Assembly (NCBI GenBank): GCA_945872325.1 | Contig: CAMBZY010000028.1 | Coordinates: 1 to 13,827 of the forward strand | Reading direction: 5' to 3' | Source of the DNA: Candidatus Kuenenia stuttgartensis | GTDB lineage: Bacteria; Planctomycetota; Planctomycetia; Isosphaerales; Isosphaeraceae | DNA: 13,827 nt | Part shown: positions 1-7,529 of the stretch, one piece after another | How the letters are laid out: the number at the start of each line of letters is the position of its first letter | How positions within the stretch are numbered: the first letter of the stretch is position 1 | The notes under the pieces: model-generated | Databases searched by the model: none | What the model saw: the letters and a program-made list of their open reading frames with translations, nothing else | What the model was told of the DNA's origin: nothing | Made by a program: the position numbers and the translations under genes

Positions 1-740
1 GGCTTTTTAAGGCAAAGCCAGGCGGCCATGGCGGCTGGAACGTGCGGCTCGACTTCTTTTCCCTCGCCAAACATTTCGGTGAATCGGGGGAGCCACTTGC
101 GACCCTCGGACTCTCGTAGAACGTAGTCCATCACCCCTGTCGGAGTCACGGCCGGAAACAGGGCATAATATCCCACAAAACCATCGGGCCCCTGCCCTGC
201 CGATTTCGGCCAGACCCGCTCCAGAGCCAAATTTTCGATCAACCTGACAAGCCCGGCCTGAGCCGCCGAATATCCGCTTCCAAACCCAAGACCCTGATGG
301 TGTCCAGAACCGACAAACACCACCACTGATCCGCCTTTAGGACTTTTTTCAAGCCACGGCAAAGCCGCCTTGATCAGATGTCCGCCGCCGATCAGAGAAG
401 TTTCGATATCGGCCCTCCAGACGGTGGGATCGACCTGACTCAGAGGTCCAATCGCACGCATCTGGCCAGCGGCATGAACGACGGCCTCGAGACCACCCTG
501 GGATTCCGCAAATCTCTGTACAGACTGATCTAATGACTCATAATCACAAACATCGCCAGAAAAGACTTCGATATCGGCCAGGGGCTCATCTTCCAGGAGA
601 TCAATCCGGGCTTGATCCAATCGATCCTTATCACGCGCAAACAGTGCAACAGCAGTGCCTTGGGCCACTAACGCACGTGCGGTAAAGAGCCCAAGTCCAT
701 GCGAACCACCTGTGATGAATACCGCTCGTTTTGATGACAT
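1..740 (-). CDS. SDR family NAD(P)-dependent oxidoreductase, 3' end cut by window edge
   Basis: The frame is open from an ATG at 738-740 to the left edge, giving 246 residues with no stop, so the C-terminus lies outside. It is a Rossmann-fold short-chain dehydrogenase/reductase. The glycine-rich cofactor motif TGGSHGLG is at residues 10-17. A GDV motif (D63) contacts the adenine ring in this family, and HAAG at 89-92 stands where NNAG is usual. The presumed catalytic pair is S145 and Y157, twelve residues apart as in classical SDRs. The Lys expected four residues after the Tyr is Gln: the motif reads YSAAQ at 157-161 (codon CAG). This could mean altered or lost catalysis, or a divergent subfamily. 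The gene is divergent from the Ser/Thr kinase gene. No strong ribosome binding site precedes the ATG. Substrate unknown. Family call is firm; activity is uncertain. Confidence 0.88.
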   Translation of the reverse strand, partial: MSSKRAVFITGGSHGLGLFTARALVAQGTAVALFARDKDRLDQARIDLLEDEPLADIEVFSGDVCDYESLDQSVQRFAESQGGLEAVVHAAGQMRAIGPLSQVDPTVWRADIETSLIGGGHLIKAALPWLEKSPKGGSVVVFVGSGHHQGLGFGSGYSAAQAGLVRLIENLALERVWPKSAGQGPDGFVGYYALFPAVTPTGVMDYVLRESEGRKWLPRFTEMFGEGKEVEPHVPAAMAAWLCLKK

Positions 741-1037
741 AAGTCTTTATTTCTATGATGTTTGAGCCTTTGTCTGACAGCTTTGGCCCTGTTCGTCATG
801 AGACCGGTGGGAACTTCTCGATTTTGCAGTATCAGGCGGATCAAATACAAGCCTTGGCCGCTTTCATTTACCAAGGGGAGCTCTGATTTTTGTGAGGATC
901 CCTGGATCCTCTGTTTCCGAATTCATCGACTTCAGGCATAATGACTGTCAGCGGGCTTACATGAGTAACAGCCACGCAAGTTTGAATTGGAACGAGACTT
1001 CACAGTCCACTTTGATGGATCCGGAGCGACCAGAATC
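741..1037. other. Divergent intergenic region between SDR and kinase genes
   Basis: This stretch of about 300 bases separates two genes transcribed away from each other, so it should hold both promoters. I see no convincing -35/-10 pair. The clearest element is the palindrome at 894-911, annotated separately. The kinase frame is open back to a stop at 966-968, so the right part may be transcribed leader or an N-terminal extension. Confidence 0.5.
894..911. promoter_or_regulatory. Perfect inverted repeat, possible operator
   Basis: GAGGATCC and GGATCCTC are perfect 8-base arms separated by CT. The element lies between divergent genes, 127 bases before the preferred kinase start and about 154 bases before the SDR start. 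No T-run follows on either strand, so an intrinsic terminator is unlikely. A binding site for a dimeric regulator is an inference from position and symmetry only. Confidence 0.35.
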
Positions 1038-2273
1038 ATGTCAGAATCAGCCCAGGATCAACCGAAAGGCTCCAAACCCGCTGTTCAGCCCACTTTGGAA
1101 GCCACTGCCAGAGTTCGGCATCTGATGGATTACTGGGAAGCCGAAATGGATCGTGGAGTGACTTTGACGGCGGAAGAAATTTGCAAAAACGACATGGATA
1201 TTATTGAAAGGGTGCGCGACCAGATTGATTCGCTCCATGCCATGACTCGAATCATGACCGATATGACAGCCGCAACCGAGTCGCTTGCGACAATTGAAGC
1301 AAATCATGACCACTCGCAGAATCAGACTGTTACAAACACCTTCAGCGACCTCGATCTAGTGGCAGCTGAAGGGCTTGGGTTGATTCCAGAGAAGTCTGAG
1401 AGACAAGCCGCCGAAAGTCCGCGATTGATTGTCGGTCGATATTATCTGGAATCGTTTATTGCTCAGGGTGGCCATGGTCAGGTCTGGCGGGCATATGATC
1501 CGGAACTGCAGCGCCGGGTTGCATTAAAAATGACCCGCCCGGAGCGCATGGCAAAGCTTTCAGCCCATCAGCGATACATCGAGCAATACCGGCTTCTTGA
1601 AGAAGCGCGTAAGGTGGCCCGGCTGAAAGCGAACGGGATTATGACGATTTATGATGTAGGGATTCAGGATCCACTTGCATTTATTGTCTGTGAATTGATT
1701 GATGGGGAAGATTTATCACACCGCCTTCGCAACATAAAACCGACATTTGCAGAGGCTGTGAGGCTTTGTATTGAAGTGGCTGAGATTCTTGAAATCGCAC
1801 ACAAGGAAGGGTTTATCCATCGCGACATCAAGCCTGGGAATATTCTTCTCGAAAAAGGTGGGCGTGTGGTGATCACCGATTTCGGGATTGCAGCCACGTT
1901 TAATGATATTGACCGCGAGGCTGGGATGATTGTCGGAACACCGAGTTATATGTCGCCTGAACAGGCCACAGGTCAGACAGATGCGATTGCGACAACGACG
2001 GATATTTATTCACTTGGAGTGATCTTATTTGAAATGCTCACAGGTCGTCTTCCATTTGAAAATGAATCGACTCCAAAATTGCTCTCGGAAATCATTGACA
2101 ATGATCCACCAAAACCGACGTCAATCGACCCACTGATTCCATTGCCACTGGAACGAGTCTGCTTGAAAGCGTTGAGCAAAACTCCTCTGGATCGTCAGCA
2201 TAATGCAATGGAATTTTCTGACAGCCTGCGATATGCCGCACTGATTTCCAACATCAAATGGGAAAAGTCCTGA
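1038..2273 (+). CDS. Serine/threonine protein kinase (Hanks type, soluble)
   Basis: The 411-residue protein has a complete Hanks-type kinase domain. The glycine-rich loop is around residues 144-149 (GGHGQV), the ATP-anchoring Lys is K164 in RVALKM, the catalytic loop HRDIKPGN is at 261-268 and DFG is at 281-283. An SPEQ motif stands in place of APE at the end of the activation segment. The first 130 or so residues hold a helical region with LTAEEIC, which resembles the N-terminal region of many planctomycete kinases (from memory). No transmembrane segment or C-terminal sensor domain is visible, so it should act in the cytoplasm. I chose ATG 1038 because GGAG at 1023-1026 precedes it by 11 bases. 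A TTG at 987 would add 17 residues but has no Shine-Dalgarno-like sequence. Substrates cannot be inferred. Confidence 0.93.
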   Translation: MSESAQDQPKGSKPAVQPTLEATARVRHLMDYWEAEMDRGVTLTAEEICKNDMDIIERVRDQIDSLHAMTRIMTDMTAATESLATIEANHDHSQNQTVTNTFSDLDLVAAEGLGLIPEKSERQAAESPRLIVGRYYLESFIAQGGHGQVWRAYDPELQRRVALKMTRPERMAKLSAHQRYIEQYRLLEEARKVARLKANGIMTIYDVGIQDPLAFIVCELIDGEDLSHRLRNIKPTFAEAVRLCIEVAEILEIAHKEGFIHRDIKPGNILLEKGGRVVITDFGIAATFNDIDREAGMIVGTPSYMSPEQATGQTDAIATTTDIYSLGVILFEMLTGRLPFENESTPKLLSEIIDNDPPKPTSIDPLIPLPLERVCLKALSKTPLDRQHNAMEFSDSLRYAALISNIKWEKS

Positions 2274-2524
2274 CTCTGATAGTCGTAGGGCTCATGAGTA
2301 TCAGACACCGGCCGAGGATGGTCGATTTGATCGGCTGAAAGACATTTGGGTTCATCCAACTCAGAAACATCTGGCCTGAGATTTTCGCCACGATCCCGCA
2401 GTCGTTTGAAAGCGATACCAAGATTTATTGCAGCTAGAGGACTTTACATCTAACCCCCGAACCGTTACAGTCAATGTATACACATGCTTCTGCTGATGAC
2501 GCAACTACAGAACCAATAAAGAAC

Positions 2525-2890
2525 ATGAGATCTGGGCGTGACCTAAAATCGACAAGCCTGAAAGTCGCTATTCTAGCGATCTGGCTGTTGTTTCACGCCT
2601 TTGGGTCGGGTGGTCTGCACACTGTTCTGGAATGCGGCCACGGAGAGGCTGGCGAGACGTTTGCCCACCAGGAAACGGAATCCGCACACTGGGCTGGCCT
2701 GAAGTCGGCCCCTACGCTGGGTTCTGAGTGCGGTGCCTGTACCATAGCCAGTCAGGCGGCAGTACGGCCCTTAGAGGTTGTTTCTGTTCTGGCTGAATCA
2801 AATAGTGAGTTTTTTGCAGACGAATTATTGCTGGTCCAATCCGAAATGGACTGGTCATCAACACGCCCTCGGGCTCCGCCTTTATCCTGA
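2525..2890 (+). CDS. Small exported Cys/His-containing protein, possibly DUF2946-like
   Basis: This 121-residue protein starts with a basic segment (Arg and Lys in the first 13 residues) followed by a hydrophobic stretch at about 14-27, which looks like a signal peptide or N-terminal anchor. The rest holds a CGHGE segment (C37, H39), scattered His, and a CGAC pair at C69/C72. It ends with a Pro- and Arg-rich tail (RPRAPP). This layout recalls the small periplasmic DUF2946-type proteins, some of which lie near metal-handling genes; the match is from memory and tentative. ATG 2525 gives a conventional signal peptide. An upstream in-frame ATG at 2474 would add 17 mostly acidic residues, which would be unusual in front of a signal sequence. 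The gene is followed on the same strand by the DUF1559 gene, 145 bases on. Function unknown. Confidence 0.6.
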   Translation: MRSGRDLKSTSLKVAILAIWLLFHAFGSGGLHTVLECGHGEAGETFAHQETESAHWAGLKSAPTLGSECGACTIASQAAVRPLEVVSVLAESNSEFFADELLLVQSEMDWSSTRPRAPPLS

Positions 2891-2969
2891 TCTCTGAAAA
2901 AAATATCTTGTCAAAGTCTGTGTGAGCAGTGGAATACCGATGCATTTGCTGTGAACCTAAATTCTCAAT

Positions 2970-2993
2970 GGTTATCCCATTTCGGGAGTAACC
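2970..2993. other. Weak hairpin in the leader of the DUF1559 gene
   Basis: GGTTATCCC can pair with GGGAGTAACC across an ATTTC loop, with one bulged base. It lies 42 bases before the DUF1559 start and has no T-run after it. It could be an attenuating structure, a poor terminator for the gene at 2525, or chance. Confidence 0.25.
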
Positions 2994-3035
2994 GGCTGAC
3001 ATAACATCATTTTCTGATCAGGATTCATATAAATC

Positions 3036-4028
3036 ATGCAGCGTACACACTCGCCCAGAATTGGTCTGAACGATCGTATTCGTAGAGGTTTCACTCTGAT
3101 TGAACTGTTGGTTGTGATTGCAATCATCGCCGTTTTAATCAGCCTGTTGTTACCGGCAGTGCAATCGGCCCGCGAGGCTGCCCGTCGGGCCCAGTGCCTG
3201 AACAACATGAAACAGATTGGATTGGCGCTGCACACTTACCATGAAACGCATGGAGTTTTCCCACCAGGTTATGTGAGCAATTATCGTCGCGATGCAGGCG
3301 ACGAAGGGACCGCTGAAGATGACATCGGGCCAGGCTGGGGCTGGGCCAGTCAGATATTGCCGCAGTTGGAGCAGTCGCCCATTCATAATGCCATCAATTT
3401 CAGTCTGACGATGACTTATGCTGCTAATGAAACCGCACAGCTCACGCGAATTACGGCTTACCTCTGCCCTTCGGACTTCACGCCCAGCAAGGTTCCCGTG
3501 CGTGATGAGTCAAACACGCAAACGATTTACACCGTTGGCACCAGCAATTATGTGGGTGTTTACGGAGTGGGTGAGATTGGCGAAGCTCCTGGGCGTGGCA
3601 ACGGCGTATTCTTCAGGAACAGCCGTGTTGGTGTGAGTCAGATGATGGACGGAACGTCCAATACATTCATGGTGGGTGAGCGAAGTCATAATCTGAGCTA
3701 TGCCACATGGACAGGCCGATCTGTAGGCGGCTGGCTGTTCACGACGGCATCGTTTGAAGGCGGTACGAACAAGTTCAATCCTGAGCCGGAAGAGTCGTTC
3801 TGCATGATTCTGGGGCCGATTGAATTTGAGGATGCGGATGGGTTGCCACGCACCCCGAATTATCCGGCTGCACACGTGGAAGATTACTGGAGCCGGCACC
3901 CGGGCGGGGTGAATTTCCTGTTCGGAGATGGCTCGGTGCGTTTCATTAAGAACTCGATCAGCAAGCCGGTTTACGGCTCTTTGGCGACACGCAATGGTGG
4001 AGAAGTGATCAGTTCCGATTCTTATTGA
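3036..4028 (+). CDS. DUF1559 domain protein with type IV prepilin-like N-terminus
   Basis: The 330-residue protein has a class III (prepilin) leader: basic residues, then G18 followed by FTLIELLVV, with Glu at +5 of the mature protein (E23) and a long hydrophobic helix. Prepilin peptidase is expected to cut between G18 and F19. The body matches the planctomycete DUF1559 (SBP_bac_10) family: the region after the helix has REAARRAQCLNNMKQIGLA, and the C-terminal signature HPGGVNFLFGDG begins at H288, followed by GSVRFI. These proteins occur in large numbers in planctomycete genomes and are thought to be pseudopilin-like, envelope-associated proteins; the precise role is unknown. The ATG is preceded by AGGA at 3020-3023, a little far at 12 bases. 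An intrinsic terminator starts 29 bases after the stop, so the transcript ends here. Confidence 0.95.
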   Translation: MQRTHSPRIGLNDRIRRGFTLIELLVVIAIIAVLISLLLPAVQSAREAARRAQCLNNMKQIGLALHTYHETHGVFPPGYVSNYRRDAGDEGTAEDDIGPGWGWASQILPQLEQSPIHNAINFSLTMTYAANETAQLTRITAYLCPSDFTPSKVPVRDESNTQTIYTVGTSNYVGVYGVGEIGEAPGRGNGVFFRNSRVGVSQMMDGTSNTFMVGERSHNLSYATWTGRSVGGWLFTTASFEGGTNKFNPEPEESFCMILGPIEFEDADGLPRTPNYPAAHVEDYWSRHPGGVNFLFGDGSVRFIKNSISKPVYGSLATRNGGEVISSDSY

Positions 4029-4057
4029 TCGATCAATTGGTAATCATCACCGAAATA

Positions 4058-4085
4058 GGGCTGACCTTGAGGGTCGGCCCTTTTT
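4058..4085 (+). terminator. Intrinsic terminator after the DUF1559 gene
   Basis: GGGCTGACC at 4058-4066 pairs with GGTCGGCCC at 4072-4080 (nine pairs, one of them G-U) around the loop TTGAG. TTTTTATTTT follows at once. This is a textbook rho-independent terminator for plus-strand transcription. Confidence 0.9.
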
Positions 4086-4091
4086 ATTTTA

Positions 4092-4120
4092 GCGATTTTT
4101 CATTCGACATGCGTTATACT
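4092..4120 (+). promoter_or_regulatory. Possible promoter of the ABC1 kinase gene
   Basis: TATACT at 4115-4120 matches five of six positions of a sigma-70 type -10 box. It sits just after the DUF1559 terminator and 57 bases before the next start. No good -35 hexamer is found at the normal spacing, so this rests on the -10 box and position. Confidence 0.3.
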
Positions 4121-4177
4121 CAAGCGAATCGAATCGATTGGGCCCATTTTTTCCAGAAGAGCTGAGAGCCACATACG

Positions 4178-5851
4178 ATGAAAATGCCACTTCCACCACA
4201 ATTGGCGCGTGATGCAGGTCGATTTCGCGACGTGGTGGGCATTCTCGTCAAGTATGGGCTTGCGGACGGGCTTCACCACTTTGACATGGGTGTGCCTGAG
4301 CGGATCTCATTTCTATTCCAGAGTCCTGATGGAACAAGGCTTTACGAGCTGTCTCAGGCAGAACGGATCCGGCTTGCGATCACAGATCTGGGGACGACAG
4401 CGATAAAAATCGGCCAGATTTTATCGACCAGAGCCGACCTGGTTGGCCCTGAGATTGCCGAGGAGTTGAAAAAACTTCAGGCCGATGTGCCAGCCGATCC
4501 ACCAGAGACGGTCAGGCATGCGATTCTCGAGCAGTTTGGGCAACATGCGGACGATCTTTTTGCTGAGTTTAATGACGTGGCACTGGCCTCGGCGTCGATC
4601 GGACAGGTGCACAGGGCGAAGCTGTTTGATGGGCGTGAGGTGGTGGTCAAAATCCAGCATCCGAATATTTCGCAAAAAATCGAGACCGATTTTCGGATCC
4701 TGATTCAACTGGCTGAATGGGCTGAGGCTTACGACAGTGAATTAAAGCTCGTCAAGCCCAAGGCCCTGGTGACGGAAATGCGGAGAGTGCTGCGCAAGGA
4801 GTTAAACTTTTTGCGAGAAGCATTAAATCTGGAGCGATTTACAAGCCATTTCAAAGACGATCCCAACATAAAATTTCCGCAACCCGTGACCGAATTCTGC
4901 ACGGATCGCATTTTAACGATGGATTATATTGAAGGCATACCAGTTCGGGAAATCGATCAGATCAAAGCGATGGGGATATCGGATAAAGAGCTGGCAGAAC
5001 GTGGTGCGAATGTCTTTTTGAAGATGATATTTCAGGACGGTTTTTATCATGCGGATCCACACCCTGGGAATATTCTGGTGAATGCTCAGGGTCAGATCAT
5101 TTTGCTGGATGCAGGCATGGTAGGCGTGATGGACGAGACGACCCGGTCGAATGTGGAGACCATGCTGGAGGCTGTGGTTGAGCAGGATATCAGGCTTCTG
5201 GAGGATGTGATCCGGCGGATTGGATCGACACCCGAGGATCTTGACAGGCTGGCATTGAGGCAGGATCTGGCAGAGTTTATCAGCGATTATGTCGATGTTC
5301 CGATCCGGCTTTTAAATATTTCGGCGGTATTGAATAATGTCACGGCGATTGTCAGGAAGCACCATATTGTGCTTTCTCCACCTTATGCGATGCTGATTAA
5401 AGTGCTGGTGATGCTGGAAGGAACGAGCCGGTTATTAAATCCCCGATTTAATCTGGCGGAAATGCTATTGCCATATTATCAAAATTCGCTGGTCAGGCAC
5501 TTGAATTTCAAGGGCCAGTTGATGTATGCCCGGCGGCTGATGGTCGATTTTTCGCAGATGGTGCGAGATCTGCCGAATAATGTCAGCACACTACTGGATC
5601 AATTGGAATCAGGTCGATTTTCGATCCGTCTGGAACACCGCCGCATCGAATCGGCTGTGAACAGGCTTGTTCAGGGCCTTCTCTGCACCGCATTATTTAC
5701 CGGTTCAAGCATGCTCTGGAGCAGCAAAACGGCCCCGACTGTTTATGGAACATCGGTTCCAGGCTGTATGGGATGCCTGGTAGGCGTATTGATGGGGATC
5801 CGCTTACTCAGGGCGATTCAGCATACGGGTGGAGTGGAGCATAAGGGATAG
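4178..5851 (+). CDS. ABC1/AarF/UbiB family atypical protein kinase-like protein
   Basis: The 557-residue protein has the hallmarks of the ABC1 (UbiB/COQ8) family. The family-specific KxGQ motif is KIGQ at 77-80, followed by ILSTRADLVG. The Ala/Ser-rich nucleotide loop is ASASIGQ at 137-143, the nucleotide-binding Lys is K158 in VVVKIQHP, the catalytic-loop equivalent DPHPGN is at 293-298, and the metal-binding motif is DAG at 311-313 where DFG is common. Two hydrophobic segments in the last 60 residues look like the C-terminal membrane hairpin of bacterial UbiB. Family members are ATPases that support ubiquinone or other isoprenoid-lipid metabolism. No quinone biosynthesis gene is adjacent, so the lipid served here is unknown. 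It appears to be a single-gene transcript, with a terminator before it and a hairpin after it. Confidence 0.94.
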   Translation: MKMPLPPQLARDAGRFRDVVGILVKYGLADGLHHFDMGVPERISFLFQSPDGTRLYELSQAERIRLAITDLGTTAIKIGQILSTRADLVGPEIAEELKKLQADVPADPPETVRHAILEQFGQHADDLFAEFNDVALASASIGQVHRAKLFDGREVVVKIQHPNISQKIETDFRILIQLAEWAEAYDSELKLVKPKALVTEMRRVLRKELNFLREALNLERFTSHFKDDPNIKFPQPVTEFCTDRILTMDYIEGIPVREIDQIKAMGISDKELAERGANVFLKMIFQDGFYHADPHPGNILVNAQGQIILLDAGMVGVMDETTRSNVETMLEAVVEQDIRLLEDVIRRIGSTPEDLDRLALRQDLAEFISDYVDVPIRLLNISAVLNNVTAIVRKHHIVLSPPYAMLIKVLVMLEGTSRLLNPRFNLAEMLLPYYQNSLVRHLNFKGQLMYARRLMVDFSQMVRDLPNNVSTLLDQLESGRFSIRLEHRRIESAVNRLVQGLLCTALFTGSSMLWSSKTAPTVYGTSVPGCMGCLVGVLMGIRLLRAIQHTGGVEHKG

Positions 5852-5885
5852 TGGGTTAAAAAGGCTTGAAAAAATGCTTCGTTTG

Positions 5886-5925
5886 GGATGTTCCCGAAAT
5901 CTGTTTCGGGAACATCCAGATTTTG
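5886..5925 (+). terminator. Perfect 14-bp hairpin, probable terminator of the ABC1 kinase gene
   Basis: GGATGTTCCCGAAA at 5886-5899 and TTTCGGGAACATCC at 5904-5917 are perfect 14-base arms around the loop TCTG, starting 34 bases after the stop codon. AGATTTTGG follows, a weak T-run (5921-5924). Termination is the simplest reading; a REP-like element or mRNA 3'-end stabiliser is possible. Confidence 0.6.
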
Positions 5926-5974
5926 GAGCTCTGAACCAGAGCGAAAAAGGGAGAGAAATCAGGTTGGATCTCTT

Positions 5975-6028
5975 GATGAACAGAGGACATCCATATAAAT
6001 CGTTGCCTCCTGTTGGAGTCCAAATGCA
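5975..6028 (+). repeat. Interspersed intergenic repeat, copy 1 (full length)
   Basis: It matches the copy at 10357-10409 in about 42 of 54 aligned columns, with identical blocks CAGAGGACAT and GTTGCCTCCT and the conserved GGAG and CCAAAT. The CTCC/GGAG arms form a short hairpin around TGTT. The left hairpin is degraded here (GATGAACAG instead of GATGTCCAG). It lies between the ABC1 kinase hairpin and the GDSL gene. Confidence 0.75.
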
Positions 6029-6178
6029 CCATAAAAAAAGAGCCTTGTAAACCAACGGCCATACCTGATTACCTTCAACCCTGTTTTATTTTGGTAAAAC
6101 GAGCCACTTGTCGCCAGAATGCTTGTCATGCACCACCGACTGGTTTACCATGCGGTGATGGTCACTGTTCACAATCTG

Positions 6179-6184
6179 AAGGAG
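6179..6184 (+). promoter_or_regulatory. Ribosome binding site fixing the GDSL gene start
   Basis: AAGGAG lies nine bases before ATG 6194. It supports that start over the in-frame ATG at 6119, which has no comparable site and would place 25 residues in front of the signal peptide. Confidence 0.75.
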
Positions 6185-6193
6185 CCTCACTCC

Positions 6194-7516
6194 ATGATCC
6201 GTCGAATCAGCATCTTGTCGATCGCTTTGATGAGCCTTATGGGGCTCAGTTCAAACGCCCAGCAGACCCCAAAAACCAAGCCTGTCGTGGTCTTGATTGG
6301 AGACTCGATCCGGATGGGCTATGCCCCTGCCGTTTCGAAGTTCTACAACAATCGGGTGGACGTGCGCAGCAGCAAAGAGAATGGTGGAGACACGGCGAAC
6401 GTTCTCAAACATCTCGACGAATGGGTCATCAAAGTTCAGCCTGCCGTGGTTCATATCAACGCCGGCCTGCATGACTTGAAGCTGGACCGAAAGACGGGCA
6501 AGCATCAGGTGGAACTGGCCGATTATAAGGCCAATTTGAAGAAGATTCTGGAGCGGATCACCACCGAGACCAAAGCCAAGGTGATCTTTGCCCTGACCAC
6601 GCCTGTGCTTGACGAACGCCACAATACGAACAAGCCGTTTGATCGCAAGACCAGTGATGTTGAGGCTTATAATCGAGCCGCCCAGGAAGTCCTGCGAGGC
6701 TTCCCCACCGTTGGGGTGAACAATCTGGACGCTTTTGCGAAGGGTCTCGACCTCGAAAAAGCGCTCGTCAAAGATGGGGTTCACTTCACTCCCCAGGCTT
6801 ATCAGTCTCTAGGCCAGCGAGTGGCGGAATTTGTTCAATTGACCGCCCTTGAGCCACCTGTTTTTGTGGCCAAACGAACGGCAAAGGCTCCGACCTTGGA
6901 CGGTAAGGCTGACGAAGCCGAATGGGCCAAGGCTCAGACCATCAAGAGCTTCCAGGCGTTTTGGTCCGGTAAGAAGCCGAAACTGCCTCACGAAGCCAAG
7001 ATCATGTGGGACGACGAAGCGCTCTACTACTATGCTGACCTGTCGGATCACTATCTAAAGGCTTATGGTAAAAAGCGTAACGATACCCTTTGGAATGGCG
7101 ACGTTTTCGAGCTTTTCTTTAAGCCATCCAAAACGGAGCCTGCTTATTACGAGCTTCAGGCCAACCCTCTGGGACTGATTCTGGAACTCCCGTTCCCTCA
7201 AAAAGGCTATTCTTTCGAAAAGCTGGCGGCGTTACCTCACCAGGGCATGACGGTGGCTGTGGATATTCAAGGCTCTCTGGCAAACCCCGGCAAGAACGAC
7301 AAGAAGTGGACCGTGGAAGGCCGCATTCCATGGACCCTGTTTGCGATGACTGGCGGGAAGCCTAAAGCGGGTGACGTATGGCAGTTTCAGCTCAGCTATT
7401 ACGATTACGGCCCGGAGGGGACAGAGCCTGAACTGGGCTCGTGCGCACCTTTGACGGTTCCGAATTATCACCGGTATGAAGATTACGCCGGCCTGCGATT
7501 TGAAGGCGGGAAGTAA
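6194..7516 (+). CDS. Secreted GDSL/SGNH hydrolase with C-terminal CBM9-like domain
   Basis: The 440-residue protein begins with a signal peptide (MIRRIS, hydrophobic to about 20, likely cut after SNA). Residues about 30-215 form an SGNH-type esterase domain: nucleophile S38 in IGDSIR, a block-III-like segment NAGLHD at 89-94, and the Asp-His pair D194/H197 in DGVHFT. Residues about 222-438 resemble a family 9 carbohydrate-binding (CBM9/DOMON-like) domain, with APTLDGKADEAEWAKA near its start and aromatic-rich strands. Together this suggests an extracytoplasmic deacylase acting on a polysaccharide, with the second domain binding sugar; the substrate is not evident. The stop is followed 13 bases later by the FG-GAP gene, so the two are probably co-transcribed. 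The domain order and start are well supported; enzymatic specificity is inference. Confidence 0.9.
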   Translation: MIRRISILSIALMSLMGLSSNAQQTPKTKPVVVLIGDSIRMGYAPAVSKFYNNRVDVRSSKENGGDTANVLKHLDEWVIKVQPAVVHINAGLHDLKLDRKTGKHQVELADYKANLKKILERITTETKAKVIFALTTPVLDERHNTNKPFDRKTSDVEAYNRAAQEVLRGFPTVGVNNLDAFAKGLDLEKALVKDGVHFTPQAYQSLGQRVAEFVQLTALEPPVFVAKRTAKAPTLDGKADEAEWAKAQTIKSFQAFWSGKKPKLPHEAKIMWDDEALYYYADLSDHYLKAYGKKRNDTLWNGDVFELFFKPSKTEPAYYELQANPLGLILELPFPQKGYSFEKLAALPHQGMTVAVDIQGSLANPGKNDKKWTVEGRIPWTLFAMTGGKPKAGDVWQFQLSYYDYGPEGTEPELGSCAPLTVPNYHRYEDYAGLRFEGGK

Positions 7517-7529
7517 TCCGAAAAAAACG

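Larger units (their letters stand above)
5852..6193. other. Structured intergenic region between ABC1 kinase and GDSL genes
   Basis: This stretch of about 340 bases has no credible gene. It holds a 14-bp perfect hairpin (5886-5917), a second hairpin with 6-base arms GCTCTG/CAGAGC around AAC (5928-5942), one full copy of the intergenic repeat (5975-6028), an AT-rich inverted repeat GTTTTA/TAAAAC (6083-6100), and the ribosome binding site of the GDSL gene. Confidence 0.7.

Noticed and set aside
668..874. Open frame of 68 codons on the minus strand at the start of the SDR gene
   Set aside because: Most of it overlaps the well-supported SDR frame in another phase, and it has no domain or credible ribosome binding site.
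987..1037. TTG 987 as the kinase start
   Set aside because: No Shine-Dalgarno-like sequence precedes it, while ATG 1038 has GGAG at 11 bases. The extension remains possible but is less likely.
892..1125. Open frame of 77 codons before and into the kinase gene
   Set aside because: It overlaps the kinase N-terminus in another frame, starts at a non-ATG codon inside the palindrome region, and has no recognisable features.
4024..4037. Perfect 14-base palindrome ATTGATCGATCAAT over the DUF1559 stop codon
   Set aside because: It has no loop, is AT-rich, and lies between a stop codon and a far better terminator; chance or a minor contribution to transcript ending is sufficient.
6013..6474. 153-codon plus-strand frame running from the repeat into the GDSL gene
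   Set aside because: It is out of frame with the GDSL gene, whose signal peptide and catalytic motifs are clear, and its composition (Gln/Arg/Cys-rich) is typical of a shadow frame.
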